From Planctomycetaceae bacterium (GTDB lineage Bacteria > Planctomycetota > Planctomycetia > Planctomycetales > Planctomycetaceae), in the NCBI GenBank assembly GCA_021732785.1, contig JAKFUG010000023.1:121426-185425 (forward strand): a DNA stretch of 64,000 nucleotides, read 5' to 3'. Positions 51,541 to 60,100 of the stretch are shown here, one piece after another (the first letter of the stretch is position 1; each line of letters starts with the position of its first letter). The position numbers and the translations under genes were made by a program. The notes beneath the pieces were generated by a model that worked only from the letters and a program-made list of their open reading frames with translations, searched no databases and was not told where the DNA came from.

Positions 51541-52305
51541 ATGAAACAGTCTGCGATGGCTCTCGTCTTGATTCTGGGTCTTGTGCCGCGTGTGAGTTTC
51601 TCAGCGGATCCCGAGTTGGTGGCCCACTGGAAGCTGGATGAAGCCAAAGGGGGCACTGTCGCGGATAGTTCGCCGAATCGCAGTGATGGCAAGATCGCGG
51701 GTGAGCCTGGCCGCGTTGCCGGGAAGATCGACGGCGCGCTGGCGTTCAACGGCAAATCCTGGGTGGAACTGCCGAACTCCAAAGGCCTCGACTCGATTCA
51801 CAGCGAGAGCTATTCCATCGCGGCGTGGTTCAAGCCCGAGATGGTCCCCCCCGGAACGGAAGACGCCGCCAATGACGCCGAATTTGGCATTCTCATGAAG
51901 ACCGGCTGGCATACCGGGTTGAGTTACAACCGTCACAAACAATTCACGATGACGCACTGGCTCAAGGGCGACACCGACCCGGTCTGGAACGGCGTCGGCA
52001 CCTGGGAAGACGAGTATGAACCCGGCGAATGGTATCACCTCGTGGGCGTCGTGGATCAGAAAGAGCGCGTCGCGCAGATTTACGTCAATGGCATCCTGAA
52101 TAAGACGAGTGACCCTTGGGCCAACGGCACCAAATCGTATGACTATGGACAAGAAACGTGGAAGATCGGCGTCGCCGCTCCAGGCAGCGAGCAATATGCG
52201 TGGTATGCCAAAGGTGTCATCGACGACGTGCGCATCGTGAAAGGCGCGTTGACGGCGGAGCAAGTGAAAGCGCTGTTCACCGCCGGAAAGGCTCCGCAGA
52301 AATAG
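51541..52305 (+). CDS. Secreted LamG-fold (concanavalin A-like) domain protein
   Basis: A 254-residue exported protein (signal peptide about 1-21) with a single jelly-roll LamG domain: LVAHWKLDEAKGGTVADSSPN, GKIDGALAFNGKSWVELP, YSIAAWFKPE, GEWYHLVGVVDQKERVAQIYVNG and the closing GVIDDVRIVKGALTAEQV. These sandwich domains bind carbohydrate or glycoconjugate and are common in planctomycete surface proteins. No enzyme domain is attached. An AAGGAG ribosome-binding site eight bases before the ATG fixes the start. It follows the sulfatase group, which suits a role in handling polysaccharides, but it has its own promoter. Confidence 0.9.
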   Translation: MKQSAMALVLILGLVPRVSFSADPELVAHWKLDEAKGGTVADSSPNRSDGKIAGEPGRVAGKIDGALAFNGKSWVELPNSKGLDSIHSESYSIAAWFKPEMVPPGTEDAANDAEFGILMKTGWHTGLSYNRHKQFTMTHWLKGDTDPVWNGVGTWEDEYEPGEWYHLVGVVDQKERVAQIYVNGILNKTSDPWANGTKSYDYGQETWKIGVAAPGSEQYAWYAKGVIDDVRIVKGALTAEQVKALFTAGKAPQK

Positions 52306-52383
52306 CGCGGTGATTTGTCGCAATCGTTGCCAAGAGACCGGCAGCCCCCTTCCCCAACCCTGACGAAGGGAGCGTGTTGAGAC

Positions 52384-52842
52384 CTACGGAGCGGTCAAGG
52401 TAATCGTCCCGCTTCCTGTGGCTTTGAATTTGACAAGGAGATCGCCAGTAAGGGCTTCGGCTGATTTACCGTAACGAATTACATAAGAAATGCGGCCGGT
52501 TAAGGAATACATTGAGAAGTTTAGATCTTTGGGAATGCCGTCCTTGATGTATAAGTAAGCACGATCGGTGTCAAGGGCTCTTGGAACGGGGTAATTGTTT
52601 GTGGCGGTAGCGCTCGTGATTTTCGCAAATCCGTCCCCGTTCGGTGCGTCGTATGCGAAACTTCCTTGGATGTCTGGTTGACCATCGAGTTTCATGGTGA
52701 ACGTCCCCTTCCCCCCCTCCCGCGCAGCAGCCTTTGTCTTTGCCGGAATGGTGGCCAGCGTGACGGGCTGTTTGGCGGCTGGCGGTGCCGCGAATGGGAC
52801 TTGTGACGCCAGCAGGACCACAGCGCAGACGACCGGCAGCAC
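52384..52842 (-). CDS. Small secreted protein of unknown function
   Basis: About 152 residues from a GTG at 52842: hydrophobic signal-like start (VVCAVVLLASQVPFAAPP), then a lysine-rich linker and a beta-rich domain (GTFTMKLDGQPDIQGSFAYDA, RISYVIRYGKSAE, LLVKFKATGSGTITL). No family recognised. The start is doubtful: the frame is open upstream through ISRKLRLVVV, which would supply the basic residues expected at a signal peptide start, but no ATG, GTG or TTG exists there. A frameshift joining it to the frame starting at 53086 is possible. It is convergent with the LamG gene, with 78 bases between. Confidence 0.5.
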   Translation of the reverse strand: MLPVVCAVVLLASQVPFAAPPAAKQPVTLATIPAKTKAAAREGGKGTFTMKLDGQPDIQGSFAYDAPNGDGFAKITSATATNNYPVPRALDTDRAYLYIKDGIPKDLNFSMYSLTGRISYVIRYGKSAEALTGDLLVKFKATGSGTITLTAP

Positions 52843-53286
52843 GACGACGAGTCGCAGTTTGCGCGAGATGTTCAGTTCCTGAGGTCGGTGAAAGATGTAG
52901 ACGGCCCGCGCTCTTGGTCGACCTGCAGCCGAGAACAGCGATGTCCCCAGATTCTGGGAAACGGTCCATATCTTCCAGGGCCGAACGAACCGCTGTCAAG
53001 TCTCGATTGGCAGAAACGGCGACCGGAAACGTCAGTCTCGTTCCGCACAGTTCCCCATCCGATTCGATGCGCGCCATGACGGGCATCTCCCCTGTCGATC
53101 ACCGTTTCCCGCGTATCTCCGACACCGGTTTTCGAAACTGACCAACCACCAACAACGCCGGACTTGAGAAGCTTCCACGCGGCTCAGCTTCGTAGGGTGG
53201 GTTATGCCCACCATCTTCACGACAAACGTGATCAACAGAATTTGTGGGCACAGCCCACCCTACAAAACTGCCCGAGGTCGTTTGCA
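52843..53286. other. Gap with an unexplained open frame and a palindromic repeat
   Basis: On the minus strand an ATG at 53077 (GGGAG nine bases before it) opens a frame MARIESDGELCGTRLTFPVA... of about 55 plausible codons before it becomes Arg-rich and overlaps the secreted-protein gene in another frame. It may be the 5' part of that gene broken by a frameshift. Nothing else is recognised besides the repeat at 53191-53263. Confidence 0.35.
53191..53263. repeat. Palindromic repeat GTAGGGTGGGTTATGCCCACC
   Basis: Left arm CGTAGGGTGGGTTATGCCCA and right arm GTGGGCACAGCCCACCCTAC are near-complementary over about 20 bases. A related short GTAGGGTGGGTGG occurs at 25462. Confidence 0.7.
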
Positions 53287-53937
53287 TCATTGATCCAACG
53301 GCCTTTCGCCGCTAGCAAGCGCGGGGTACGACTGAGTGGTCCCGCCTCCCGGGTGGAGTGTCAGATAATAGCCACCGTTTTGACGGCACTGGCGATGATT
53401 ACTCTCCATCAGTCGCAATTCGGCATCCACCATGTCCGCAAACGTCGAGGCGATCTTTCGAGGTTCCCGCTCCGTCTCCATCCACTGCATCGGTGGGCCA
53501 TCGAACCCCTCGACTCCGAGCACATAGTCAAAGGTGTACCCTTGGTGAAATAAAAACACAATCGCTTCAGCAGGAAGGGTGAGTGCCGGGTCGGTCTCGG
53601 CCAGCAACTCCAGCGCGTTGACCCGGAACTGTTCGAACTCCGAGAGACTTGCCAGATCGCTCCCGCAAAACAGATCGCCGGGAGACTTGGCCATTTGGAG
53701 CAAATATTGCCTGAACACCACGGAAAACCGGACGTTTAACCGTGTTTCGACATCCGTGATTTCCTGTTCGGAATAGCCGACGAAGGTGGTGAGCCGCTGG
53801 TAGTGTTGCTCGATCAGATGGTGAGGGGTGTCACGGAAGACATACTCCGGTTGATCAGCCAGTGCGACGAGCCGTTTCCTCCAGCCAGCAACGATCAAGC
53901 CCGCGTCCATCCGCTGTTTGCTCTCAAGCTGGTTCAT
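53287..53937 (-). CDS. SMI1/KNR4 (SUKH) family protein
   Basis: A 216-residue protein with a SUKH fold: YSEQEITDVETRLNVRFSVVFRQYLLQMAKSPGDLF (helix and first strand), SEFEQFRVNALELLAE, ALTLPAEAIVFLFHQGYTFDYVL and ASTFADMVDAELRLMES. SUKH proteins are widespread as immunity proteins against polymorphic toxins, but many are orphan or regulatory. No toxin gene is adjacent. ATG at 53937 is used; an earlier TTG would add 11 residues. The C-terminal about 35 residues are low-complexity and may be unconserved. Cytoplasmic. Confidence 0.82.
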   Translation of the reverse strand: MNQLESKQRMDAGLIVAGWRKRLVALADQPEYVFRDTPHHLIEQHYQRLTTFVGYSEQEITDVETRLNVRFSVVFRQYLLQMAKSPGDLFCGSDLASLSEFEQFRVNALELLAETDPALTLPAEAIVFLFHQGYTFDYVLGVEGFDGPPMQWMETEREPRKIASTFADMVDAELRLMESNHRQCRQNGGYYLTLHPGGGTTQSYPALASGERPLDQ

Positions 53938-54046
53938 CGCTGCAATCTGATAAATTAGGGTGCGCCGCAATGCACCGTCTGGAGTCGGTCAACAACAGAG
54001 AAATGGTGTTCTGCAACGCACCCTACTCACTCACGACTCACCGGGC

Positions 54047-54859
54047 TCATTGAGGAACCGGAGTAAGCCGGACGCGGGCCGACATGCCGGGCAGGAGCAT
54101 GCCTTTCGGATTTGGCAGCGTCGCCTGAAATTGAACGGACGCCGTCTGGGGATTGACCACCGAGTCGATCAGGTCCAGCTTCACCGTCTGGGAAAAGCCC
54201 TCGTCTCCAGCGAATCCCACGGCAACGCTCAACTTGCTCGGATCGGAGAACCCATCCCGGTGCAACTGCAATAATAGACGTTCGGGCACATTGAAGACGA
54301 TGTGCAGACGGTCCATGAACAGGATTGTCATGAGCGGCGTCTGATCCGCAGCCACGAGGTCGCCTTCCGTGACGCGGATGCGGTTGACGCGGCCGTCAAA
54401 GGGGGCTGTAACTTTGGTCCACGACAGCGTCAATTCAGCCCGCTGGGCCTCCACTTTCGCACCCACGAGTGCGGCCTCCGCTTCCTCATACACCCCCGCG
54501 CTGAGCGCCAACTCGTCTGGACCGAGCACCTTTTTATCGTGCAATGCTTTGGCATTCGCGGCCTTGATCCTAGCCATCGATAACCGCGCTTCGGCCTCTT
54601 TCACCCGCGCCATGGCCGCATCCAGAGCCAGGCGATACGGTTGCGGGTCGACCTCCAACAGCAGATCGCCCTTCTTGACCGCATCGCCCCCCTTGACGGC
54701 CACATGCGTCACATATCCGGTCGCCCGCCCACGCACATCGACGGTCGCAGCCGCCTGTGTAATACCGATGAACTCCCACGCTTGAGGCGAATCGTCAGCG
54801 CGTGTTTTGCCGGACGAGAGAGCCAGTGACGCAACCAGAAAGATGACGGCAGCGCGCAT
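54047..54859 (-). CDS. Efflux RND periplasmic adaptor subunit
   Basis: A 270-residue exported adaptor of the MexA/AcrA kind (signal peptide about 1-21): lipoyl half DVRGRATGYVTHVAVKGGDAVKKGDLLLEVDP, a short alpha-hairpin (about 75-140), the second half WTKVTAPFDGRVNRIRVTEGDLV and the beta-barrel IVFNVPERLLLQL...ASVQFQATLPNPKGMLLPGMSARVRL. These link an inner-membrane RND pump to an outer-membrane channel. Neither partner is adjacent, and the membrane-proximal domain appears shortened, so it may serve a pump encoded elsewhere. ATG at 54859. Confidence 0.9.
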   Translation of the reverse strand: MRAAVIFLVASLALSSGKTRADDSPQAWEFIGITQAAATVDVRGRATGYVTHVAVKGGDAVKKGDLLLEVDPQPYRLALDAAMARVKEAEARLSMARIKAANAKALHDKKVLGPDELALSAGVYEEAEAALVGAKVEAQRAELTLSWTKVTAPFDGRVNRIRVTEGDLVAADQTPLMTILFMDRLHIVFNVPERLLLQLHRDGFSDPSKLSVAVGFAGDEGFSQTVKLDLIDSVVNPQTASVQFQATLPNPKGMLLPGMSARVRLTPVPQ

Positions 54860-54974
54860 CGATCGATCTCCGATGGGGTTAGACGCATAGCTTGGACGGC
54901 GCTTTGGGCGTCCGGGTCTTCCCGCAGGATAACAAATCCGCCTTCATTGTGACGGGATTCTTAAAAGCTTACAT

Positions 54975-55008
54975 AAAACCCAGATGCTGCGGACAGCATC
55001 TGGGTTTT
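54975..55008. terminator. Hairpin terminator after the DUF4411 gene
   Basis: A perfect 15-bp stem (AAAACCCAGATGCTG with its complement) around CGGA, giving a T run on either strand. It lies 42 bases past the leftward DUF4411 stop and before the efflux-adaptor gene. Its stem belongs to the CCCAGACGCTG repeat family (25476-25501). Confidence 0.65.
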
Positions 55009-55049
55009 ACGAGAGCTGAGACAAGGAATGCGAAGTCTTCGCGGTTGGC

Positions 55050-55526
55050 TCAACTAATTTTGGCGCAATAGCCTGTGTCGCGAAGAAGCCCTACGGTATT
55101 GGTATAGGGCATTTGCAGTTCCATGCAAACGTCGGGAATCTTCGGCTTATTCAGGTTTCTAAATGGCTGCTCTTCGGTGACTAGAATGCCACCCTTTATG
55201 AATGCGTGAGCGATTAGCCACGGATCAGCAGCAGAACGCGTGCTTCCCTCTGCCGTGAGTCTTGGAAACCTGTTAACTATCTCTTTCATTTGGAGAATGA
55301 TGTCGTCATTGGGCTTTGCGATTATTTTCTTGTGTTCCTTGAGCCATTGCCATACGCCATCGTCTCCGACCGCTACCTCGCTGGCCACGTCTGATGGAAC
55401 ACAGACTCGTCTCGAACCGCATAGCCCTTCGAGGTGCTTCCAAACGGAAGGAAACACTTCAATTGGATAATGCTTGGTCCACGAGTTGATGAAGACACCG
55501 GCGTCTAAACAATAAATTTTGGTCAC
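55050..55526 (-). CDS. DUF4411 protein, PIN-like predicted toxin
   Basis: A 158-residue protein of the DUF4411 group, a PIN-related nuclease fold: KIYCLDAGVFINSWTKHYP with acidic D8, VCVPSDVASEVAVGDDGVWQWLKEH, ADPWLIAHAFIKGGILVTEE (acidic strand) and KIPDVCMEL. DUF4411 genes are regularly found right after genes for an HTH plus ImmA/IrrE-type metallopeptidase, as here (four-base overlap with the upstream gene), and the pair is regarded as a predicted toxin-antitoxin system. By analogy this is the toxin; the RNA target is unknown. The DNA is less GC-rich than the core genes. Confidence 0.83.
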   Translation of the reverse strand: MTKIYCLDAGVFINSWTKHYPIEVFPSVWKHLEGLCGSRRVCVPSDVASEVAVGDDGVWQWLKEHKKIIAKPNDDIILQMKEIVNRFPRLTAEGSTRSAADPWLIAHAFIKGGILVTEEQPFRNLNKPKIPDVCMELQMPYTNTVGLLRDTGYCAKIS

Positions 55527-56725
55527 GATAAGGCCCCGCCTCCGTATCCGGCGTGATACGGAAACAGCGACGATTCCAAATCTCGCAGATGGTCAAGTTT
55601 CATCCCGAGCAATCGGGAAAGTTCAAACCCATCAATATCGCCTTCGTGAAAAGCGGCGACAGCTGCTTTTGAAAATCGCGTTCCGACACGGCTTTTAGTG
55701 AGTCTAAACTGCTTGATTGGTTGCCCCTCCTTTGGTTTTTGGGCTTCCTTCTCGATTGCCAGCGCGGCTCGCGCCGCGCTGATTGCGCGAATCTTGCCGT
55801 AAAACTCTTTGTTTACCTTACCGAACTCTAAAAGCCTCCTCGCGACGACCTCTTCACTTGCTTGATATCGCTTTGCCAGTTGAATGGTGGCAACCATGCG
55901 GTCGTCGCCATATTTTTCAAACTCTCGAGCGAGGTCCACCGAAGGAACTAACACCTCAGCCGCCACTGCGTTACAGAACCGCTCCACTTTCGCACTATCG
56001 GCATACAGCGACGAACTAAAAGCGACATCGGAAATGCCTTCGGCACCGAGAAGCAGGTGGGCCATCTCGTGCAACAGTGTGAAGGATTTCCCCGCAGCAC
56101 TGTCTTTCGAGTTGACCGCAACTACTGGTGCGTACTCATCGACGATTACAAAGCCGCGCATCTCAGCGGTTTCAATCTTCCCAACCATAAAGACGCATAC
56201 ACCAGCCTCTTCGCACTTCTGCCTCCACAATCGAAATGCCGCGTCTTTGTCTCGGCAATTAGCTTGGTCGACCAGTGTCATACCCAAGGCGCGACGAAGT
56301 TTTACTCCGGCTTTGACCGTCGGCGACTTCAGCGAACATGAGCGAATGAAGCTAATCGGCGTCTCTTCAGACGCTCGCAGAAAGTCTGATAACCAACGAG
56401 ATCGTTCCCTCGCTTCGCGAATCGCAAAGGCAAGTTGCGGAGAAAAATCACGGACCTCTTTGGAACGATGTGATCGGAAGTCTCGCATCACAGTGAAATC
56501 GGGGGGCGGTTCCGTTAAGTAGAAGACGCACGTTGGACGCTTGTAAAGAGTTGCCAACAGTGTCAGTTGGCGGAACGTGGGGCTCTCTTTGCCTCGCTCC
56601 CAATCGGCAATTTTTGCCTCAGACACGTTGGCGACTTTCGCCGCCTCGGCAATAGTGCGACGAGAAGTCTTTCGACACCACGCCAGCATTGCCGGTTCCG
56701 CGTGTGATTTGAGCGCTCGACCCAT
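55523..56725 (-). CDS. XRE-type HTH and ImmA/IrrE metallopeptidase protein, predicted antitoxin
   Basis: A 400-residue protein. Residues about 20-65 are a helix-turn-helix (RRTIAEAAKVANVSEAKIADWERGKESPT). Residues about 165-290 are an ImmA/IrrE zinc peptidase with H219-E-M-A-H223 in TLLHEMAHLLLG. In phage ICEBs1 and Deinococcus relatives, such peptidases cleave repressors; in toxin-antitoxin contexts the protein acts as autorepressor and antitoxin. Its stop overlaps the DUF4411 start by four bases, so they form one operon. ATG at 56725. It is divergent from the polyketide synthase gene across a 390-base gap, and the lower GC suggests transfer. Confidence 0.88.
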   Translation of the reverse strand: MGRALKSHAEPAMLAWCRKTSRRTIAEAAKVANVSEAKIADWERGKESPTFRQLTLLATLYKRPTCVFYLTEPPPDFTVMRDFRSHRSKEVRDFSPQLAFAIREARERSRWLSDFLRASEETPISFIRSCSLKSPTVKAGVKLRRALGMTLVDQANCRDKDAAFRLWRQKCEEAGVCVFMVGKIETAEMRGFVIVDEYAPVVAVNSKDSAAGKSFTLLHEMAHLLLGAEGISDVAFSSSLYADSAKVERFCNAVAAEVLVPSVDLAREFEKYGDDRMVATIQLAKRYQASEEVVARRLLEFGKVNKEFYGKIRAISAARAALAIEKEAQKPKEGQPIKQFRLTKSRVGTRFSKAAVAAFHEGDIDGFELSRLLGMKLDHLRDLESSLFPYHAGYGGGALS

Positions 56726-57115
56726 CGCTCAGCCCCGAACACGAACGGAATGAGAATGACGCACAGTTGTTCCGTAATGAAATATATCGTCTTGGCGAAC
56801 CCGACGGAATGATCCATCGTCATGGATTGGCATGTTTCTAACGGAATTCGCCTCACGCGATTAACTCCACCTCTTGTTGAGGTTGACCTGCCTCTTGAAT
56901 GGCACCCGACGGGAAGCCTCGCGGGGCGAGGCTTTCCCGCCGCAAAGTCGTCGTATCCGTCAAAGTCGATGGGACCGCGACGTCAGAAACCTCGCTTCCG
57001 GCGGGGAAGGGAGTCCCTTTTGGGTCGCGGAAACGGTATCCTGCAGGTCGCGCGCGGTGTGCTCCGGGGGGGAGCCTGCTGCGGTTTTTCGCTGCCTTGT
57101 CAGGTTGACTGCGAC
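56726..57115. other. Divergent region between the antitoxin and polyketide synthase genes
   Basis: This 390-base gap should hold promoters of both genes. It contains a hairpin GGGAAGCCTCG/CGAGGCTTTCCC (56911-56921 with 56927-56938). The synthase frame happens to be open through much of it, from 56822, but that part shows no domain. A clear -35/-10 pair for the synthase was not found. Confidence 0.4.
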
Positions 57116-60100
57116 ATGAGTGATTCCGGTGCTTCCAGCGTTTCATCGCCGCTGGCCATCGTTGGTTTGAGCTGTCTCTTCCCGAAAGCCGCGTCGGCGG
57201 GTGAGTTCTGGTCGAACATCCGCCGGGGGGTGGATGCGATCGATGAGATTCCGTCGACGCACTGGCGGCCGGAGGCGTACTTCGACGCCGACCCGAAACG
57301 GCCGGACATGACGTATGCCCAACGCGGCGGGTTTCTGTCGCCGGTGCCGTTTGATCCGCTCGAGTTCGGCATCGCGCCGAGCAATCTCGAAGCGATTGAC
57401 ACGTCGCAACTGCTAGGGCTGGTGGCATCGAAGCGGGCACTCGAAGACGCCGGGTATGGAGCCGACGGCAAGCCGTGCGACCGGTCGCGGATCGGGTGCA
57501 TCCTCGGGGTGACCGGGGCGCTCGAGATGGTGATCCCGCTGGGGGCACGGCTCGGGCATCCGAAATGGCGGCAGGCGCTGAAGGACGCGGGAGTGCCGGA
57601 CGATGTCGCGGCGGATGTGATTGAACGGATCGGCGAGTCGTATGTGCCCTGGCAGGAGAACTCGTTTCCGGGGTTGCTCGGCAACGTGGTCGCGGGGCGG
57701 ATTGCGAATCGGCTGGACCTCGGCGGCACGAATTGCGTGGTCGACGCCGCGTGTGCGAGTTCGCTGAGTGCGTTGCATCTCGCGGCCCTCGAATTGTGGT
57801 CGGGGCGGGCCGACATGGTGTTGACCGGCGGGGTCGACACGTTCAACGACATCTTCATGTATATGTGCTTCAGCAAGACGCCCGCGCTGTCGGCCACCGG
57901 CGATGCCCGACCGTTCGCGGACAACGCCGACGGCACGATCCTCGGCGAAGGCATTGGCGTCGTCGCGGTGAAGCGGTTAGCCGACGCCGAGCGCGATGGC
58001 GACCGCATTTATGCACTGCTGCGCGGCATCGGCACGTCCAGCGATGGTGCGGGCAACGCCGTCTACGCCCCGAAGAAAGAAGGCCAGATCCGTTGCCTGC
58101 AAGATGCGTACAAAACAGCCGGTGTCACGCCGGACACGATTGAACTCGTCGAAGCGCACGGCACCGGGACAAAGGTCGGCGATGCGACGGAAGTCGCCGC
58201 GCTGAACGAAGTGTACCGCGCCTCGGGGCGGACAGGGAAATGGTGTGCGCTTGGCTCGGTGAAGTCACAGATCGGTCACACGAAAGCCGCCGCCGGTTCC
58301 GCAGGATTGTTGAAAGCTGTGCTCGCGTTGCAGCACCGTGTCCTGCCGCCGACGATCAAAGTCGAACGGCCGCAGGATGTGCTCGACGACGAGACCAGCC
58401 CGTTCTATGTGAACACGTCGCCGCGGCCGTGGATGCCGAGCGAACAGCATCCGCGCCGCGCGGCGGTGAGTGCGTTCGGCTTCGGCGGCAGCAATTTTCA
58501 CTGCGTGCTGGAAGAATCACCGACGGCGGTGCCGGAAGCCGACTGGGACAACGACGTGCTGCTGTTGTCGTTCTCGGGGGAATCGCTCGCGGATGTGAAG
58601 CGACAATTGTCCGCATGGCAAACGCCGGTGGATGCGAACCAGCTTCGCACCCGCGCGGCGGCGACACGCGCGGCGTTTCAATCCCGTCACGAACATCGTC
58701 TGGTCATGGTCTGCGATCGCGAGAAGGCCGACATCGCGGGCATGGTGACGACGACCGTCTCGCTGTTGGACAAGTATGCTGAGAAGTCCTCGTGGTCGAC
58801 CCCGGATGGCGTGTTCTACAACCGTGGTGCGTGTGATGGTCGACTCGCGGTCTTGTTCCCCGGGCAGGGTTCGCAATCGGTCGGCATGCTGCGCGAGTTG
58901 GCGTGCCGGTTCCCCGTCATGCAGGACGTGCTGGCGGAAGCAAACCGGGCGTATGTCGAAGCGGGTGCGACCACGAACGATGCCGCGCGGTTAAGCGATC
59001 TCATTTATCCGCATCCGGTGTTTGATGCGAAAGATCGCGAACAACAGGACACCGCACTGCGGGCCACGCAGGTGGCGCAACCCGCGCTCGGAGCTGTCAG
59101 TCTCGGAGCGCTCGCGGTCCTTGAACAATTCGGCGTGAAACCGGAAGTCACGGCTGGGCACAGCTATGGCGAACTCACCGCGCTCTGTGCGTCAAAGCGG
59201 ATTCGTCCCGAAGCATTGTATCGCCTCTCAATGTTGCGCGGCCGGTTGATGGCCGAGGCGCAGGAACTCGATGGCGGCATGCTCGCGGTCGGCGCGTCGC
59301 TGTCGCAGGTCGAAGCGATCATCAAGGAGGCCGCGGTCGATCTCGTCGTGGCGAACCGTAATGGTCCGAATCAGGTCGTGCTGTCGGGCCGGTTGCCGGA
59401 CATTGATCGCGCTGCGGAATTGTTTGCCCGCAAGAACATCCGCGGGAAGAAACTTCTGGTCGCCGCGGCGTTCCATAGCCCGCTGGTGGCGACGGCGTCG
59501 GCTCGGTTCCGCCCCGAATTGGAAGAGGTCGATTTCGCGTCCGCCGAGGTCCCGGTCTTTGCGAACAGCAGTGCGGAAGAGTATCCGGAAGACGCCGGGG
59601 CTGCGCGCGATTTGCTCGCCGGGCAGTTGGCGCAGCCGGTCGAGTTCGTCCGGCAGATCGAGAATATGTATGCCGCCGGGGCGCGGACGTTTGTCGAAGT
59701 TGGGCCGGGGAATGTGCTGTCGGGGCTGGTCGGTTCGATTCTCTCCGGGCGCGATTACCGGGCCGTGGCGATTGATGCGTCGATGGGCAAACGGGCCGGG
59801 TTGTGGGATCTCGCGGTGGCCGTGGCACAAGTCGCCGTCGCGGGCCATCCGGTGAAATTGACAGGCTGGGATCCGACGCCGCCGAAAGCGCCGGTGGTCG
59901 ATCCGCAACGGCTGCGCGTGCCGTTGTCGGGGGCGAACTACATCAAGCCGCGCGCGCCGAAGCCGCCGCGTCCGCCGATGAAGACGGCCGTGGTCGCACC
60001 AATTGCTGCTGCACCGGCCGCGACGAGTCAGTCGAAGGTGCTTGCTCCGGCCCCCGTGGCAGCTCCACGCCCCGTTGCATCCTTTGTGACACCCCCGCCA

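Noticed and set aside
56822..57115. 98-codon upstream extension of the synthase
   Set aside because: No conserved domain, crosses a hairpin, and homology begins a few residues after the ATG at 57116.
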